A DNA stretch of 64,000 bases from Dactylonectria macrodidyma (Eukaryota > Ascomycota > Sordariomycetes > Hypocreales > Nectriaceae): the NCBI GenBank assembly GCA_020744425.1, contig JAGMUV010000008.1, positions 806,001 through 870,000 of the forward strand. Direction: 5' to 3'. Positions 12,089-23,580 of this stretch are shown here, piece by piece. The notes under the pieces are model-generated. The model saw only the letters and a list, made by a program, of their open reading frames with translations, did not search any database and was not told the DNA's origin. The position numbers were made by a program, and so were the translations under genes. The stretch's first letter is position 1; each line of letters begins with the position of its first letter.

Positions 12089-14262
12089 TCACCAGAGCTC
12101 ACAAACGGGTTTCTTCTCAGGGCAGTTAAAGGCCTCCTTAAAGCCAACCGAGTTCTGCAGCGTCAACCTGATTCTCGCGGCGTTGGGGCTGTGTTCATCC
12201 TCCTCAATCAACCTGAGGTTGCGGCCGGGGCTTGTATTTTCGCACCATGCCTGTCCCCATTTGACAAAAAACAGCTGTTCATGAGTAAACTTTTCAAGAC
12301 CTGGGAGGCTCTTCGCCTTGCTATGTGTGGACTGCCACTTCTGCCATGCGGCATAGCTGGACACGACACCGCCAGCGTCTGCAATGTTCTCGTTGATGGT
12401 TTGTTCACCATTGATGTGAACTTGCGTTCCATTGGGGGCCGTAATGGTGAACTTATCATACTGCTTGACAAAGCATTGAGCCTTCTCCGAGAAGCGTTCA
12501 GCGGTAGCGTCATCCCACCATATTGTCTGGTTGCCAGTCGCATCATACTGGCGTCCTTTGGTGTCGAATCCGTGAGTAATTTCGTGGCCGACGACGCTAC
12601 CCATTCCTCCATATAGCATATATGCTGGGAAGTCAATGTCATAAAGTGGAAACTGCTGGATTCCAGCGAGAAGAACCATTTGATTCTGCCCAGACCAGTG
12701 GAGCGCATTCACAATGAGGGTGCTGGAAATGAATATGCCCTTGGGAAACGGCTTGCCGATGATCTCCCACCTATTAGCCACGTTGACCTTGGCCATAGCC
12801 AGAACGTTGTTTGTATGAGACGATGTGATTTTAGCGCTCTCATAGAACTTGCCAGTCTTTACGGGATCGACGGCATCTGGGTCGGTAGGCCATGCGATTT
12901 TATTAACGGTAGCGTGCAACTTCTCGGCGGCGGCGACCTTGACATCGTCAGACGCCCATTCTCGGGACTCGATGCGCTCAAGGAATGAAGTCTGGAGGTT
13001 TGTCACAATGTCCGTTGTGAGGTTTTTGGCTTCCAAGGAATAGCTCTTGTCCAGGAAGAATCGTGTCAGGATCCACGTTAGTCCGCTGGGACCGATGGCA
13101 CTCGAGGCTACGCCATCGTCGGCGATCCAGCTGACGCCCTTGTCGAGAAGTGAGATGCACTTCTTCCAGCGAGGTGTGAAGTCCTCTGGATCTCCTAAGA
13201 GCTTCGCCTTGAAGGTGTTGTATGCATTGGTCGGCTCAGATTCAATGTAGGGCGATAGCGAGGAGATGGCCTTCCAGATGAAAAAGGTCTCTAGAACCTG
13301 GGGTGGTGTCTGGGAGATGATCTGGGAGAGGTTCTGGAAGTAGGTGGGAGCCGTGACAACAACACGATCTGCACTGTAGCCCTGGGGGGCGAGTTGGCTG
13401 ATGACGAACTGGTAGTTGAGCTGTGGTGCCGCGACCTGGATCTCGGCAAGAGATATCGTTACCTGGCCACTCTGCATTCCAGAAGCCACAATCTCGGCAA
13501 CACTGGCCTCCCAGACCAGCAGCGATTGCATAAGAGCTGCAGCCTTCTTAACAGTTATGTTATACGGGTGCACCGAGGCGATGAGAGCAGCAGCTAGCTC
13601 AACATATTCGGCCCGGTTCTCTTCGTCCGGCACGTCAGAGCTGGCGGGCGGCAAGATGTTGATCAGCGCCTCATCAGGGTTGTAGACGTTTTGCGATGGG
13701 CCGATACGCTGCGTCGTTGCAATGCCAAGGCTTTCGAAGAGGAGCAGCGACTTTCCCATGGCGTCAGAATGATCGTATGGAAGCGTGTTGCCATGATCGC
13801 ATGCGGCCGAGAAGTCGTTCGCGATGGTCCTGACAAGTTTGGCCAAGGGCTTGAGGCCCTCTTCGGCAAGGGCTGTGTAGTCGACGCAGACATCGTATGC
13901 CTTCTGGATCTTGGCAAAGTTTTGTTTGTCGATCTTGGCTTGCTCGTCGGTTAGGCCGACTGTGATCCAGCCCTCATCTGGGTACGGGCCTTCAAGGATA
14001 TTCCGCACTGTAATGTAGATGTCGTCCTCTTGAGCGCCGAGGGCATTGGTGGACGAACTGCCGGCGGGAATCTCGTGGTGAGCAGCCCAACCACCGCATA
14101 CGACTGCACTGGTCAACTAAATTGCGGGATCCTGTGGCATGCTGGGGACTTACGCTCGTCAAAGTTGGTACAGGGGTCGATCTCGGTGTAGTTCTTGGCA
14201 AGGCCCCAGATGACCTCAGATGCGAGATGGATGCATGCTGGAGTCGTGCAGAGGTCCTCCAT
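12089..14262 (-). CDS. M13-family zinc metallopeptidase (neprilysin/endothelin-converting-enzyme-like)
   Basis: Exon 1 (14262-14154) and exon 2 (14103-12089) join over a 50-bp intron to give 707 residues. Exon 1 has the conserved N-terminal pattern MEDLCTTPACIHLASEVIWG and DPCTNFDE, and splicing restores LVCGGWAAHHEIPA. VNALHW precedes the zinc site HEITHGFD (HExxH, about residue 543), followed by ENIADAGGV (ExxAD, about 606). The C-terminal CELW matches the CxxW end of M13 enzymes. The listed start gives no signal anchor, unusual because most members are membrane-bound or secreted. A hydrophobic stretch lies just upstream in another frame (about 14285-14370), so a further 5' exon is likely. 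It cleaves peptides on the outer face of the cell in known members. Confidence 0.88.
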
Positions 14263-15419
14263 CGTGGTTGACTTGGGCCTTGATATGTGATTTCTCTTGG
14301 AGTCGTTGACAAACGAGTGAGTCTGCTAAAAACGAGAAGATAGCAGTGACGGCTAAGAGCTTTTGACTGAGAACAGAAGGCTCTCAGAAAGCTGTCTTTC
14401 AGTAACTTCATCGTCGTGCCAAGACAACTCCTCTTATACAGGGTGCCTCCTAGCCTCCGCATCGCTGCACAAACAATACCATGATTTGCAAAGTCCCATT
14501 TCAGTCAGCTCATCCAGCCCCCGGCCCCCAATCTCATTCAGAGTGCGTAGTAATTATAGCCAAGACGTAGACGGGGGATTTTTTTGAGGCTGAGCGAACC
14601 ACACAGCACAGCCTCCGATCGGCTGATGAATTAGTCAACAGATGAGACGAATCTCGATTCCCCGCGTCTTAGCGGTCGTGGGACGCACTAATTGGGCGAG
14701 GCGGAGCTGAGGAGGCGCCCGGGAGGATCGGAGTGCTTTGCAAGGGTGTTTGTCACTGGTCATTTCAGCCATGATGACTTCAGCCCTAGGTGCTAAAGTT
14801 CCATGGATGAATGCTACGCTAACATCCATGGCGCGTACTCACACATAAAAGAACTTTGGATAGTCAGATGCATTGCCGCCACTTGGCCTGCTTTCAATGA
14901 CCCACGCCGAAATCGCGACCTAACTAGTGTTTCGGGAGCCTTGGTCCCGTAGTGAATTACAGTCAAACCTATGTGGTAGTGTCTTCGGCTTTTGCCCAAT
15001 CTAGACATAAATTTCTCTTGTGGACTCATTCTCGTGGGGGGTTGTTGGTCCTACACTTGGAGTTTTTGGCGGTCGTGTATTGGCTACTGACTAGCGCTCA
15101 CTATTATTCGTGTCTGCCTTATTTTCCGTTCCCAGCTTTTTCCTTCTATCACAGCCCGATCAAAGATCCGGTTTTTCAGCTTTGGACATCCGCTCCCTGA
15201 TAACAGCTGTATATTTCTCCGCATCTTGGGGCATCGCTTACCCTAGTGTCCCGGCCATTGTTTCCAACAACATGTCGTGGCTCACATGTAGATTGATATC
15301 ACAATATTTGACGAGATGAAGAGTGAAAAATTAGACAACAATGGTGCCCTTGGTGAGGAGATACGATGCTCCATGAAGAAAGTGAACATTATTCAAGAGA
15401 TACGCTCCTTGCAGACCAT
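14263..15419. other. Intergenic; may contain an upstream M13 exon
   Basis: Positions 14285-14462 contain minus-strand coding-like sequence: a hydrophobic stretch and a TATAAGAG box. This could be a 5' exon with a signal anchor for the M13 gene, but I could not find a convincing splice donor. From 14600 to 15419 nothing is supported. Confidence 0.35.
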
Positions 15420-17159
15420 CTAAAGAGACATTTCCAAGAGCTTTTCAAACCCAGAATTGAGGTTCTCCAAGACAGAGTCATCCAACTCATCGCCGGCAAG
15501 ACCCTCGATGATATCAAAAAAGTCTAGCTCTACGTCATCACCCAAGATATCCGATACCTCCTCCACCACCTTCATCAAGATGCCACCACGGCAAGCCGGG
15601 TGCATCGCTGCGATGGCCACGTTCTGGGTAATGAGGCTCTGGCGAGTGATGTCGCCGTTGGCAGTTAGGCGTGGAGGGTAGCCGAAAAAGGACGAGACTC
15701 GGTTGGACAGGCGAGTCCAGAGGCTGCATATGCGGTCGCTGAAACTGGCTTGCTTTGCCTGGGCATCCAAAAAACATTGGCGGTAGATTTCGCGATAGCG
15801 CTTGAGGGTTTCAGGTGAATCTTCAAGGGGCTCCCCAGACGTTTTATCGTCGATGTATTCATCCTCCTCCTTATCATCCTCATCCTCATCCTCATTCTCA
15901 TCTTCATCTTCATCTTCATCACTTTCCTCGTCATTCCCATTCTCATCAAAGTTTTTGTTGCCAGAGCTTTCATCATTAGAAGAGTTGTTGGAAAAGTCAT
16001 CCTTGGAAAATCGGTACATCATAGGGTCCCAGTCCCGAGTGAGCCATGATGGCAGCGCCTCGTTCCCAGTGTTACGAGGAACTGCTGCAACGCCTTCCCA
16101 GTCGATGATTCCTTGCAACTGACCATCTTCCGATACCAAGATGTTTTGGATGTCAAAGTCCGGGTGCGTCAAGACGAACGGCTTAGGATCAACGGGCTTA
16201 GGAAACCAACTGATCAAGTGATGCAAAAAAATCTTCATCCCTTTCGGATGAGAAGACGCACAAGTGGGCTCTGGGTGCAGGTCCATCAAGAAGGTGTAGA
16301 ACCACTTCATATCAACTGAGGACCGCTGCTCGACATGGATAGGATCAGAACTGGAATCGCCATGGATGAAAAATCGGTCCAATTCGGCTTGGACATCGAC
16401 GACCTGCATTGGGCCAAGCCCATCCCATTCTCCATTGGCGTTGAAGAGAGGAGCACCTCCGACAAAGGACGTATATCTGCCTAACTGGGCCATGGCCGAG
16501 GCGATGCCTTCAAGTGCACGGACTCGGTGTGAATGCAAAGCGTCCGGGTCGGTGACGCCAGAAAGCTGACTGAACCAGACCTCTTGCAACGGACGACCAG
16601 AGATGAACGAAGTGAGGATATAAGGGCAACCGAGCTCATTGTAGATGGATGTTGAAAAGTCAAAAACATCGGGAAGGGGAATCGTCGTTTCTCGCTTCAG
16701 GAGGCGCATAGTGTTGGCCTCTGATGATAAAGAGGCCGCTGACAAGTTGTCCCACTTTCCCTCCACGCCGTGCCTCGGAATCTTGATGACCCATTGAACA
16801 CCATCGCCAAAGGTGAGGGGGTAAATGATGTGGTATGAGCCGTACATGGGGTCACCAACAGTCGGGATTCCGCACGCAGCATTAGGATGCAGCTTTTGGC
16901 GCGCCTTAGCTGCAAACTGGGGCAGCAAATCGAGATTGAACGCTGAGATGACGGCTGAAAAATGTGCGAGAGGATCCTCATCTTCATCTACGTTTTCAGA
17001 ACTGGCAGCACTCCCATCTTCGGTGTCATTTTCGGCCTGGTAATTTTCTTGGACATGTGGATCGGATTCGTTCTGGCCTTGGACATTAAGCTTTGGGGCG
17101 TCGCCGGGCTGTGTCAAGCTCACTGAATCGGGCACGGCGTGTTCGTCGTTTGAGGCCAT
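15420..17159 (-). CDS. Aminoglycoside-phosphotransferase (APH/choline-kinase-like) family protein with acidic insert
   Basis: A single uninterrupted frame of 579 residues from the ATG at 17159. The kinase-like core shows WVIKIPRHG (nucleotide-binding Lys), the hinge-like PYILTSFISGRPL, and the catalytic loop VLTHPDFDIQNILV followed by GIIDWEGVAAVP (the IDWE metal-binding Asp). The known part of the family phosphorylates small hydroxyl compounds; the substrate in these fungal expansions is unknown. The motif HPDFDIQN keeps the catalytic Asp and the metal-binding Asn. Between the core and the C-terminal helices is a very acidic stretch of Glu/Asp repeats (coded about 15843-15990), which makes the DNA there a simple GA/TC-rich tract. 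The N-terminal 60 residues are also acidic. No signal or TM. Confidence 0.8.
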   Translation of the reverse strand: MASNDEHAVPDSVSLTQPGDAPKLNVQGQNESDPHVQENYQAENDTEDGSAASSENVDEDEDPLAHFSAVISAFNLDLLPQFAAKARQKLHPNAACGIPTVGDPMYGSYHIIYPLTFGDGVQWVIKIPRHGVEGKWDNLSAASLSSEANTMRLLKRETTIPLPDVFDFSTSIYNELGCPYILTSFISGRPLQEVWFSQLSGVTDPDALHSHRVRALEGIASAMAQLGRYTSFVGGAPLFNANGEWDGLGPMQVVDVQAELDRFFIHGDSSSDPIHVEQRSSVDMKWFYTFLMDLHPEPTCASSHPKGMKIFLHHLISWFPKPVDPKPFVLTHPDFDIQNILVSEDGQLQGIIDWEGVAAVPRNTGNEALPSWLTRDWDPMMYRFSKDDFSNNSSNDESSGNKNFDENGNDEESDEDEDEDENEDEDEDDKEEDEYIDDKTSGEPLEDSPETLKRYREIYRQCFLDAQAKQASFSDRICSLWTRLSNRVSSFFGYPPRLTANGDITRQSLITQNVAIAAMHPACRGGILMKVVEEVSDILGDDVELDFFDIIEGLAGDELDDSVLENLNSGFEKLLEMSL

Positions 17160-17843
17160 TCTTTTTGCTGTTGTCTTGTGCGAATGAATGATGAAAATGG
17201 AGTGAGGAAAAAAAACCTACCTGGTTGGGTTAATATACCTAGGGCCAGTGCAGCTTTGTCTAGTCGCACAGGAACAGCCATGGATGTTAGAATATAGCGA
17301 ACAAAGAAAATAGTGGTGAACAGAATAAATTGGGATTTGCCTCGGGACAAAGAAGATGTGGTTTTCCGCCGCGAAGCAAACCTTGGACTGACACCATGAA
17401 GTAGAACAAAGGAACACGAGGAGAAAGAAAAACACGACATGGCAGCAGACGAAAATAGAATTGACCGAAAGTAAATTCTTTGAGTTTCAACATCTTGAAC
17501 AACAGATGAAATGATGATGAAATGAAAGATCTGGCTAAAATCGCGGCCGGAGGCACATACTGTGTTCTTTGACACCTGTCAAACGAAACGATAAAGATGA
17601 TGAGCAATAGCAGAACATGAAGCGGCTTCATCTTTATGTCTTCTGAATTGTTTAAAAATAGAATTTGCCTTGATAACACACAAGAGAAAGCTGAATCCAG
17701 CATTGCCTTCTGAGATATATAACACAAAGATAGAACTGTCTCAAACATCCAGTCAGTTCAACAATCCCACATAGTCTACAACTATCATAACTACGTTGAA
17801 ATTTCATCGCGCTATATCTATTTTCAACATATCACTATTAAAA
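17160..17843. other. Intergenic, divergent promoters of the APH gene and a small Cys-rich gene
   Basis: 684 bp with only overlapping minus-strand frames that lack motifs. It probably holds 5' UTR and promoter sequence for both flanking genes. Confidence 0.35.
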
Positions 17844-18129
17844 ATGGGTGGTCATCATTGGTTAGTTAACGCTTGAGTGTCGAGGTTTCCAGTCTGCTAA
17901 GAACTACAGCGGAGGTTGTCGTAAAGCTATGTCTACTCTATGTGTTACAAAAAGACACATGATCCCTTGTCAATTGCACAACGCATATCACCTACCTAAT
18001 CAAGCATGTGTATCCTGTTACAATGCAATGCGCCGTGCTGAAAAGGAGGAAAGAGATGACAAAGAGCAGAAGAAGGACAGGAAATATAAGAAAGGGAGCG
18101 GAAAGGACAAGAAGAAGATGAGGAAGTAG
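17844..18129 (+). CDS. Small Cys/His-rich protein with lysine-rich tail (78 aa)
   Basis: Exon 1 is 17844-17860 and exon 2 is 17910-18129. The 49-bp intron has a GTTAGT donor and CTACAG acceptor. Splicing gives MGGHHCGGCRKAMSTLC, then RHMIPCQLHNAYHLPNQ and ACVSC, followed by a Lys/Glu/Asp tail. The five-Cys, several-His spacing (CxxC, C...H..PC..H, CxxC) suggests zinc binding. Without the splice the first CxxC half is lost, which supports the intron. No signal peptide. It is a plausible nuclear or RNA/DNA-binding protein given the basic tail, but I recognise no named family. It lies divergent to the APH gene and convergent with the RidA gene. Confidence 0.6.
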
Positions 18130-18632
18130 AGGTACTACATGGAGTGGAAGTAGAGGATGAAACGCGAGTAACCGAAGGAAGAAGGTAGAGCTTTGTTGGC
18201 TTTTCGCTTCACATTTTGAACGACTCTTTTGTTATGGTGTGATTTGGATATATCCCTTATAATTCTACACGGGTGATGTGTAAAGTCCTGTAATACATGA
18301 GCTGGGAATAAATGATTGATGGACGTATCTGTACGTTGTAGCAAGTGAGGTGTCAAATCCCGGAGCTTGCTAGTAAGGGCATACACCTCTCCAAGTTTAC
18401 TCAGATACTTCCTTTCTTCGCTAAGGCCTATGTCACAGTGTCATTGAGGACATCGCCGAGAGCAAACCGGCACAACAATGCAGAATGGGTGCGGAAATTC
18501 AGTCCAAAAAAATTCTACACGACGGTGGAAATGTGCCGCATACCCTGTGCCAGCCATTTGCTGGCTATGGTTGACCAATCACAGCGTGCCGTGCTCCAGT
18601 TAGATTAACGTGATTTTATTGAGTCTCACAAT
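18130..18632. other. Intergenic between convergent genes
   Basis: 503 bp containing the 3' flanks of the small Cys-rich gene and the RidA gene. No gene is supported. Confidence 0.35.
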
Positions 18633-19043
18633 CTAGTTTGAAGTTCCCTTGTACGCCTCCACCTCAATTTCAATCTGCATCTGAGGGAATGCCAGGCGGG
18701 GCACAGCAATAGCAGTCCATATCGGGCGGTGACCCAGGATACGGTTCTTCAACTTTTCGACAGTGTGGTCGTATGAGGCGCCAATGTCAACATGGTACGT
18801 TCGGATCGAATAAACGTCTTCCCAGCCACGGAGGCCAACAGTCTGGAGAACGCGGTCCACGTTCTCAAATGCAAGATCCACCTGACCCTTGACGTCATTT
18901 GCGTCGAGCTTGCCAGTGTTGTCCCAGCCTCCCTGGCCAGAGCATTTCACAATGTCTCCTAGGACAACAGCTTGTGAGTAGTGACAGAGGTCGCTGTGTT
19001 TCTGGCCAGCGCCAGTTTCGTTGTAGTACTGTAGGCTGGACAT
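18633..19043 (-). CDS. RidA/YjgF/YER057c/UK114 family protein
   Basis: A single-exon gene of 136 residues starting MSSLQYYNETGAGQKHSD at the ATG 19043. Signature parts are seen in order: YSQAVVLGDIVKCSGQGGWD, FENVDRVLQTVGLRGWEDVY, and the C-terminal RPIWTAIAVPRLAFPQMQIEIEVEAY. Canonical RidA proteins deaminate reactive enamines/imines and use an Arg in a RxxxxV/A..LP motif; here the equivalent is the TAIAVPRLAFP segment, so specificity may differ. Length is typical. It is divergent from the MBL pseudogene at 19513. Confidence 0.88.
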   Translation of the reverse strand: MSSLQYYNETGAGQKHSDLCHYSQAVVLGDIVKCSGQGGWDNTGKLDANDVKGQVDLAFENVDRVLQTVGLRGWEDVYSIRTYHVDIGASYDHTVEKLKNRILGHRPIWTAIAVPRLAFPQMQIEIEVEAYKGTSN

Positions 19044-19512
19044 TGTGGCTTGAGGAGGTTCGTGTCTGGGAGAGAGTCAGGTACATTGTCACTTTGATAG
19101 TGCGGTACGCCTAAAATAATATAACTTACAGGTGATTTTGAACTTAAGGCTTTCCGTGTTGTTGAGATTCTGCTTGCAAAGAGAGAGTCGAATTGAGGTG
19201 AAGACTTCAAGTTGGGAATCTTCTATATGGGTTTTGAGTTTTCGGGATTCATTTTGTCTCCAACTCGGGGTTCGTTTGGAGTCTCTTACCTAAGGTTTGA
19301 ATCTCCAACTTGGGGTGTGATTGACCCACACCATTCCCGAACCTCGGGACAGCTTTGCTTGAGCGATTCTATTCAGTCGGCGACGAGTATGAATTAGTGC
19401 CACATAAATTACATAGTTAAATGATGGCTTCTATCTAGCTTCTCTAAAAATATTAACCTCATCTTCATAGCTCCGTTTTCAATATCTTCATAGTGCGGAT
19501 TGATCAACCAAA
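19044..19512. promoter_or_regulatory. Divergent intergenic region between RidA and MBL pseudogene
   Basis: 469 bp between two divergent genes. Two similar motifs ccaactcggggtt (about 19260) and ccaacttggggtg (about 19307) occur, with several other CCAACT/TTGGGG elements that could be stress-type (C4T/STRE-like) sites. This is inference only. Confidence 0.3.
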
Positions 19513-20941
19513 ATGCCCGAGGACACTTCATTTGACTTGCCCAGGGACAGTACTACTGTCCGGTTGCAACTCATCAACACGGGTTCCAGACTTCTCTGCA
19601 AGGCAAACACCTTGATTGAGCCTGAAATAGATGGTCACGGGTTCCTAAACCTTCCCAATGTCTATTGGCTTGTTGAAAACTTGAGGACGGGGCGAAATGT
19701 TTTGTTCGACTGCGGTGTTCGCAAGTCGTTCAAGGACCTCCCCCCCTTTGCTTTAGGCATATTAGAAGTTTCGACATCGGGACTTCATGTATATTGGGAT
19801 GTAGCGGGATGTTCTTGAAACGTCACAGGTCAATGCGACTGAAATCGGTTCGGATTCCCTTTCCTAGCTGAGATGATCCTTGACGAAGGAGTCACTAACA
19901 ACCCGGATATCAAGATTGGGTGATCTGGAGCCACCATCATTGTGATCATGTGAGTACATCCTGGTGGCTTCTGTACAATCAGGCATGTGTACTGATAGGA
20001 CGTATGAGTGCGCAGACAGGTGATCCCAGTCGATTCCCATCGAATGTCGGGATTGTGGTTGGGCCTGGCTTTACTGCCGCACATCTACCGGCATACCCAG
20101 CCAATCCGAAGTCTGGGATGCTAGAGAAAGACTTTGTGTAAGTTGCTTGGGTCGTGGCACAGTGTTTTAGACTTACTCATGATGACTCCGACCCTTTTCT
20201 AGCGGGCGTCCATTCTGGGAACTTCGCTTTGACCACAACCGTACCATTGGCGGGTTTAGAGCTTACAACTTTTGGGGTGACGGTAGTTTATACATCTTGG
20301 ACACACCTGGAGTACGGCGGCTCTTCGATGACCCTCATCAACTCTACTAACATTGCTGCTTCCAGCACTCCGTTGGTCACACCAGTGCCTTAGCTCGCAC
20401 TGGCGCCATGGATTTTGTGTTCATGGGAGGAGACATATGCCATTTCCCAGGCGTCTCTAGGCCATCGAATTACATCCCTTTGCCAAACCTCATCAAAAAG
20501 ATTTCGGCTCAGCTTGACAAAAACTTTCCTTGCCCTTGTGCTGACTCAACCTTCACCTCGATTCACCCGAGGGAGAGGAGGAAGGCAAACGAGAACCATT
20601 TTACCGTCCCACGTCTGGGCCGAGCAGCATTTACCAGGATCCGAGGCTCGCGCACAAAACCGTCCAAAAGCTTATTATCTTCGATGCAAAATCCAACATC
20701 ATGGTTTGTATTGCCCACGATCCCGCCGTGGGGGATCCTGCCTACTATGAACGATAATCCAGGGAACGAGATCAACGGATGGAGGGAGAAGGGGTTTAAG
20801 GAGGCCTGCCATTGGAATTTTTTGATTCAGCTGCCTCGAGGAGGGCAGCCTGGCCGGGCGAATTTAGGGGAGAACTACTTGTGTGAAGGAACATTATATG
20901 AGAGTGCCGAGGCTCTGAAAGCTGCCGGAGCATTCACCTAA
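19513..20941 (+). pseudogene. Metallo-beta-lactamase-fold hydrolase (AHL-lactonase-like), frameshifted pseudogene
   Basis: Sequence blocks of an MBL-fold enzyme occur in the right order: NVLFDCGVRKSF, DEGVTNNPDIKIG, WSHHHCDH (HxHxDH metal site), VVGPGFTAAHLPAYP, GGFRAYNFWGDGSLYILDTPG, then after a 54-bp intron HSVGHTSALARTG, FVFMGGDICHFPG, VCIAHDPAVGDPAYY and EACHWNFLIQLPRGGQPGR. Introns are inferred at 19811-19867, 19950-20015, 20138-20202 and 20312-20365. The reading frame changes without an intron near 19920, near 20570 and near 20725, so no continuous protein can be made. The first break puts the catalytic HHHCDH motif out of frame. Its 3' end is only about 50 bp from the convergent C2H2 regulator. 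Confidence 0.75.
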
Positions 20942-20994
20942 ACTACAATGAAAATAGACACGAGGGTTAGCACATTCATGGTAGACATGGGGGC

Positions 20995-23580
20995 TCAATT
21001 GATAAGAGTTACCTCTTCCCGAAGCCTAGCATACTCACCAAGACTCTGGCCAAGTAGCTGTGTGAAAGGTCTGTTGCTGTTGGACTTGAAAATATGTGCC
21101 CAGATTCTCAAAACAGAGATTGCAAGATCATTCATGCTGGGATCCGTGGGCAAGGCATCACAGTCCTCAATCGAAAACCAAGCGACTTTTGCGAGTTCCC
21201 AGACTCGCCGAAGAATCTCAAGCTCAACTATAAGTCGGTTAGTCATACTGTGCAGGGTTGACCCTCGAGCTAGAATGAGACATACTTTTGCTCGGTAGAC
21301 ATCCAGCATCGAAGTGACAAATCCACTTGCTTAGAAAGACGATACATTCAAAATTGGACACAAGACTCTCAAGGCTCCAACCACTTACGTGTACACGAAC
21401 AAAGAGCACAACCCCTGACGCTGCTGGTTGCTCTAATACATCAACACATTGATTGACGGTGTGAAGTAAACTCTCCATCGATAACCTTGACGGTCCATTG
21501 CAATCGTGTAATCCAGCAGCAATTTTCTTTGCATCCTGGGTGTGCAACAATCTCATGCCGGAGCTAAGGTCTAGGAGCTGGCGTATATAGACCAATCGAA
21601 TTAGACATCTCGTGTCATGAATTAGGGTCTTTTGGTTGTTGGACGCAAATGCAGCTGGTTGACTTTCGAGGGTTTGCAAGGCTTCAAAACATCGACCAGC
21701 TGCCTTTCTAAATCCATACTTTTATTAGCAATGGCTTGTAGATTGCCGGACATCTTTTGGAATAAGATGATGTGTCTCTGGGTACACGGATAGCCCTACT
21801 TACTCAACTTTTCGGGAGCATGCGTTATCCTCAATGCTGTATTGATTTGGCGTGGTCAGCTCACTCGGAGGTATTACTCTCCGAGTAAGAAACGCGGCAA
21901 GGATGTATAGAGTCGTTGGTGTGAGACATGTAGTTCCAGGAAACTCCCCTTTGAAGAATGTCTCAAAAACTCCATGAATCTTATCTGCCTGTGGACAAGG
22001 TCCAGCTGGGGTGTTTAATGCCGTAGCAAATTCTTCGGGTGAGCGAAGTTTCCATGCATCCGGCGAGCAAGGGAATCGAACATGCTGGCCAATATTTAAC
22101 ACACCAGGGAGAGATTGCAACAGAAAAGTTTGAACCAAAACCATGCATAATCCAAAGACTTCAGTACGCCTATCAGTTTCAGCCTTTGCCCATTCATTGA
22201 ATTCCGCCTCAGGCACATCAAATGCGAAAGCTTCATTATATCCCAAGGAGCATATGAGCCCGCTCTGCAAAACGCTGAGCTGCTGGGGAAGAGCAAGGGG
22301 TTGGCCTCCTTTGACGAAGTCAGTGAGCAACAGAAACGCGATCGTCAATTGGAATTTCCTGGTGGAGAGTATTAGCAATGTTCAGTGTTGACTTTGCCAC
22401 ATTGACATACTGTGGAGTCCCGTGTTGGACATTGTCTTGTGATGTCCATAATTTAAGGGTAATACTCCTACTAGCCCTGAATAAACTCGTGGCGTTCCTG
22501 TTTTCGAAGAGAAGTTGGGCACCGAGAGCAAGAATGGCTAGCTTGAGAGATATATGGAAGTCATCGGGCCTGAGACTCGGGTGGATGACCTGGAACCGAC
22601 TATTTTCCATATATGTTTTATAGTACCTCTCGGTAGACTGCGTAGGAGGCATAGTAAAATCACCTAACTGCCTATGATATGGCTGCAGCATATGATCAGA
22701 TACAACTAAAATTGGATAATGCGCTCCCATTAGCCATGCCCTGAATTTCGTATGTTCAACGTGCATCACAGAGACACGCTTACATAAGCTCGACGTCCTG
22801 ACCTCTGATCTCTTCAATTGGGAGGATGGAGCGTGATCAGCTTCGACAATATCGGATACTAAGATGCTGTGAGGTTCTGAGTGTGAGGCAGTTGATCGGA
22901 GATTCTCCGCTTCTGGTAGATGAGCTAATTGTCGTAAACCACTGTTGTTGATGAAAGTCGTAAAGTCATGCAGTGGGTCGTCTCTAGATGGTTGATCTCG
23001 AAGTGTCGAATCTGTGATTGGTTGACAACTTCATCAGTTCACCAACTATCAAGCAATATTCACACATTTGCGTCGGTATTGAACGTGCGTCACATAGCAT
23101 TGATGCCTTACATATATGATGGTACTCGGGTGGAAGTGGCAGGGTACCTCCAGATGAGATAGAAATTTGACTTAGTCGACTGTCGGCATCTGAACTGGCC
23201 CCAACAGTTGAGACTATTATCTCGGCCTGAATGCTACCCGGTATGCACGGAATATCGTTGTTGACATTTGTAGGTGCGGCTGGTACATGGACTAGTCTCT
23301 CGTGGCGGCGGAGTAGGTCGCGTCGCGTAAAAGAGGAACCACATTGACACGCGTAGGGTTTCTCCTTCGTATCTAGAATAAGCTGTGTTCAGCGAGCGTC
23401 TATCTGGCGCGACTTAGGCCAGTTTTCCAGCAGAAGGGGATGTTTCCAAGTGGGGAACCTACGTGTTCGTGTATGACGTTGAAGATGCTCCGGCCTCCGG
23501 AACCTCCGATTACAGTACGTACATGGGTATGGTCGGTCCAAGCTAGAGAAGTTGGAGGCCTCGGTAGGGATATGGTTCAT
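20995..23580 (-). CDS. C2H2 zinc-finger transcription factor with fungal-specific TF domain
   Basis: Seven exons give a complete 716-residue protein: 23580-23463, 23372-23112, 23011-22411, 22358-21804, 21707-21389, 21329-21286 and 21247-20995. Two fingers lie at the N-terminus: PYPCTYCNRRFRRPEHLQRH (residues 17-36) and PYACQCGSSFTRRDLLRRH, the second with the CxC spacing common in this fungal group. The middle region (DDFHISLKLAILALGAQLLF, FLLLTDFVKGGQPLALPQQL) matches the fungal_trans fold. The C-terminus ends with EILRRVWELAKVAWFSIEDC. An apparent frameshift near 22360-22410 disappears when the GTATGT donor at 22410 is used. It shares a 280-bp promoter region with the divergent Zn2Cys6 regulator. 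Target genes are unknown. Confidence 0.8.

Noticed and set aside
12086..12616. 176-codon plus-strand open frame
   Set aside because: It lies wholly antisense to the M13 peptidase, whose motifs (HExxH, ExxAD) are unambiguous.
15802..16122. Serine-rich plus-strand ORF
   Set aside because: It is the antisense image of the acidic insert in the APH-family gene.
19811..20365. Treating all breaks in the MBL gene as introns
   Set aside because: Four interruptions have good splice sites, but three other frame changes (about 19920, 20570, 20725) have none.
22340..22420. Apparent frameshift in the C2H2 regulator gene
   Set aside because: Using the GTATGT donor at 22410 and the CAG acceptor at 22359 restores the frame exactly, so the gene is intact.
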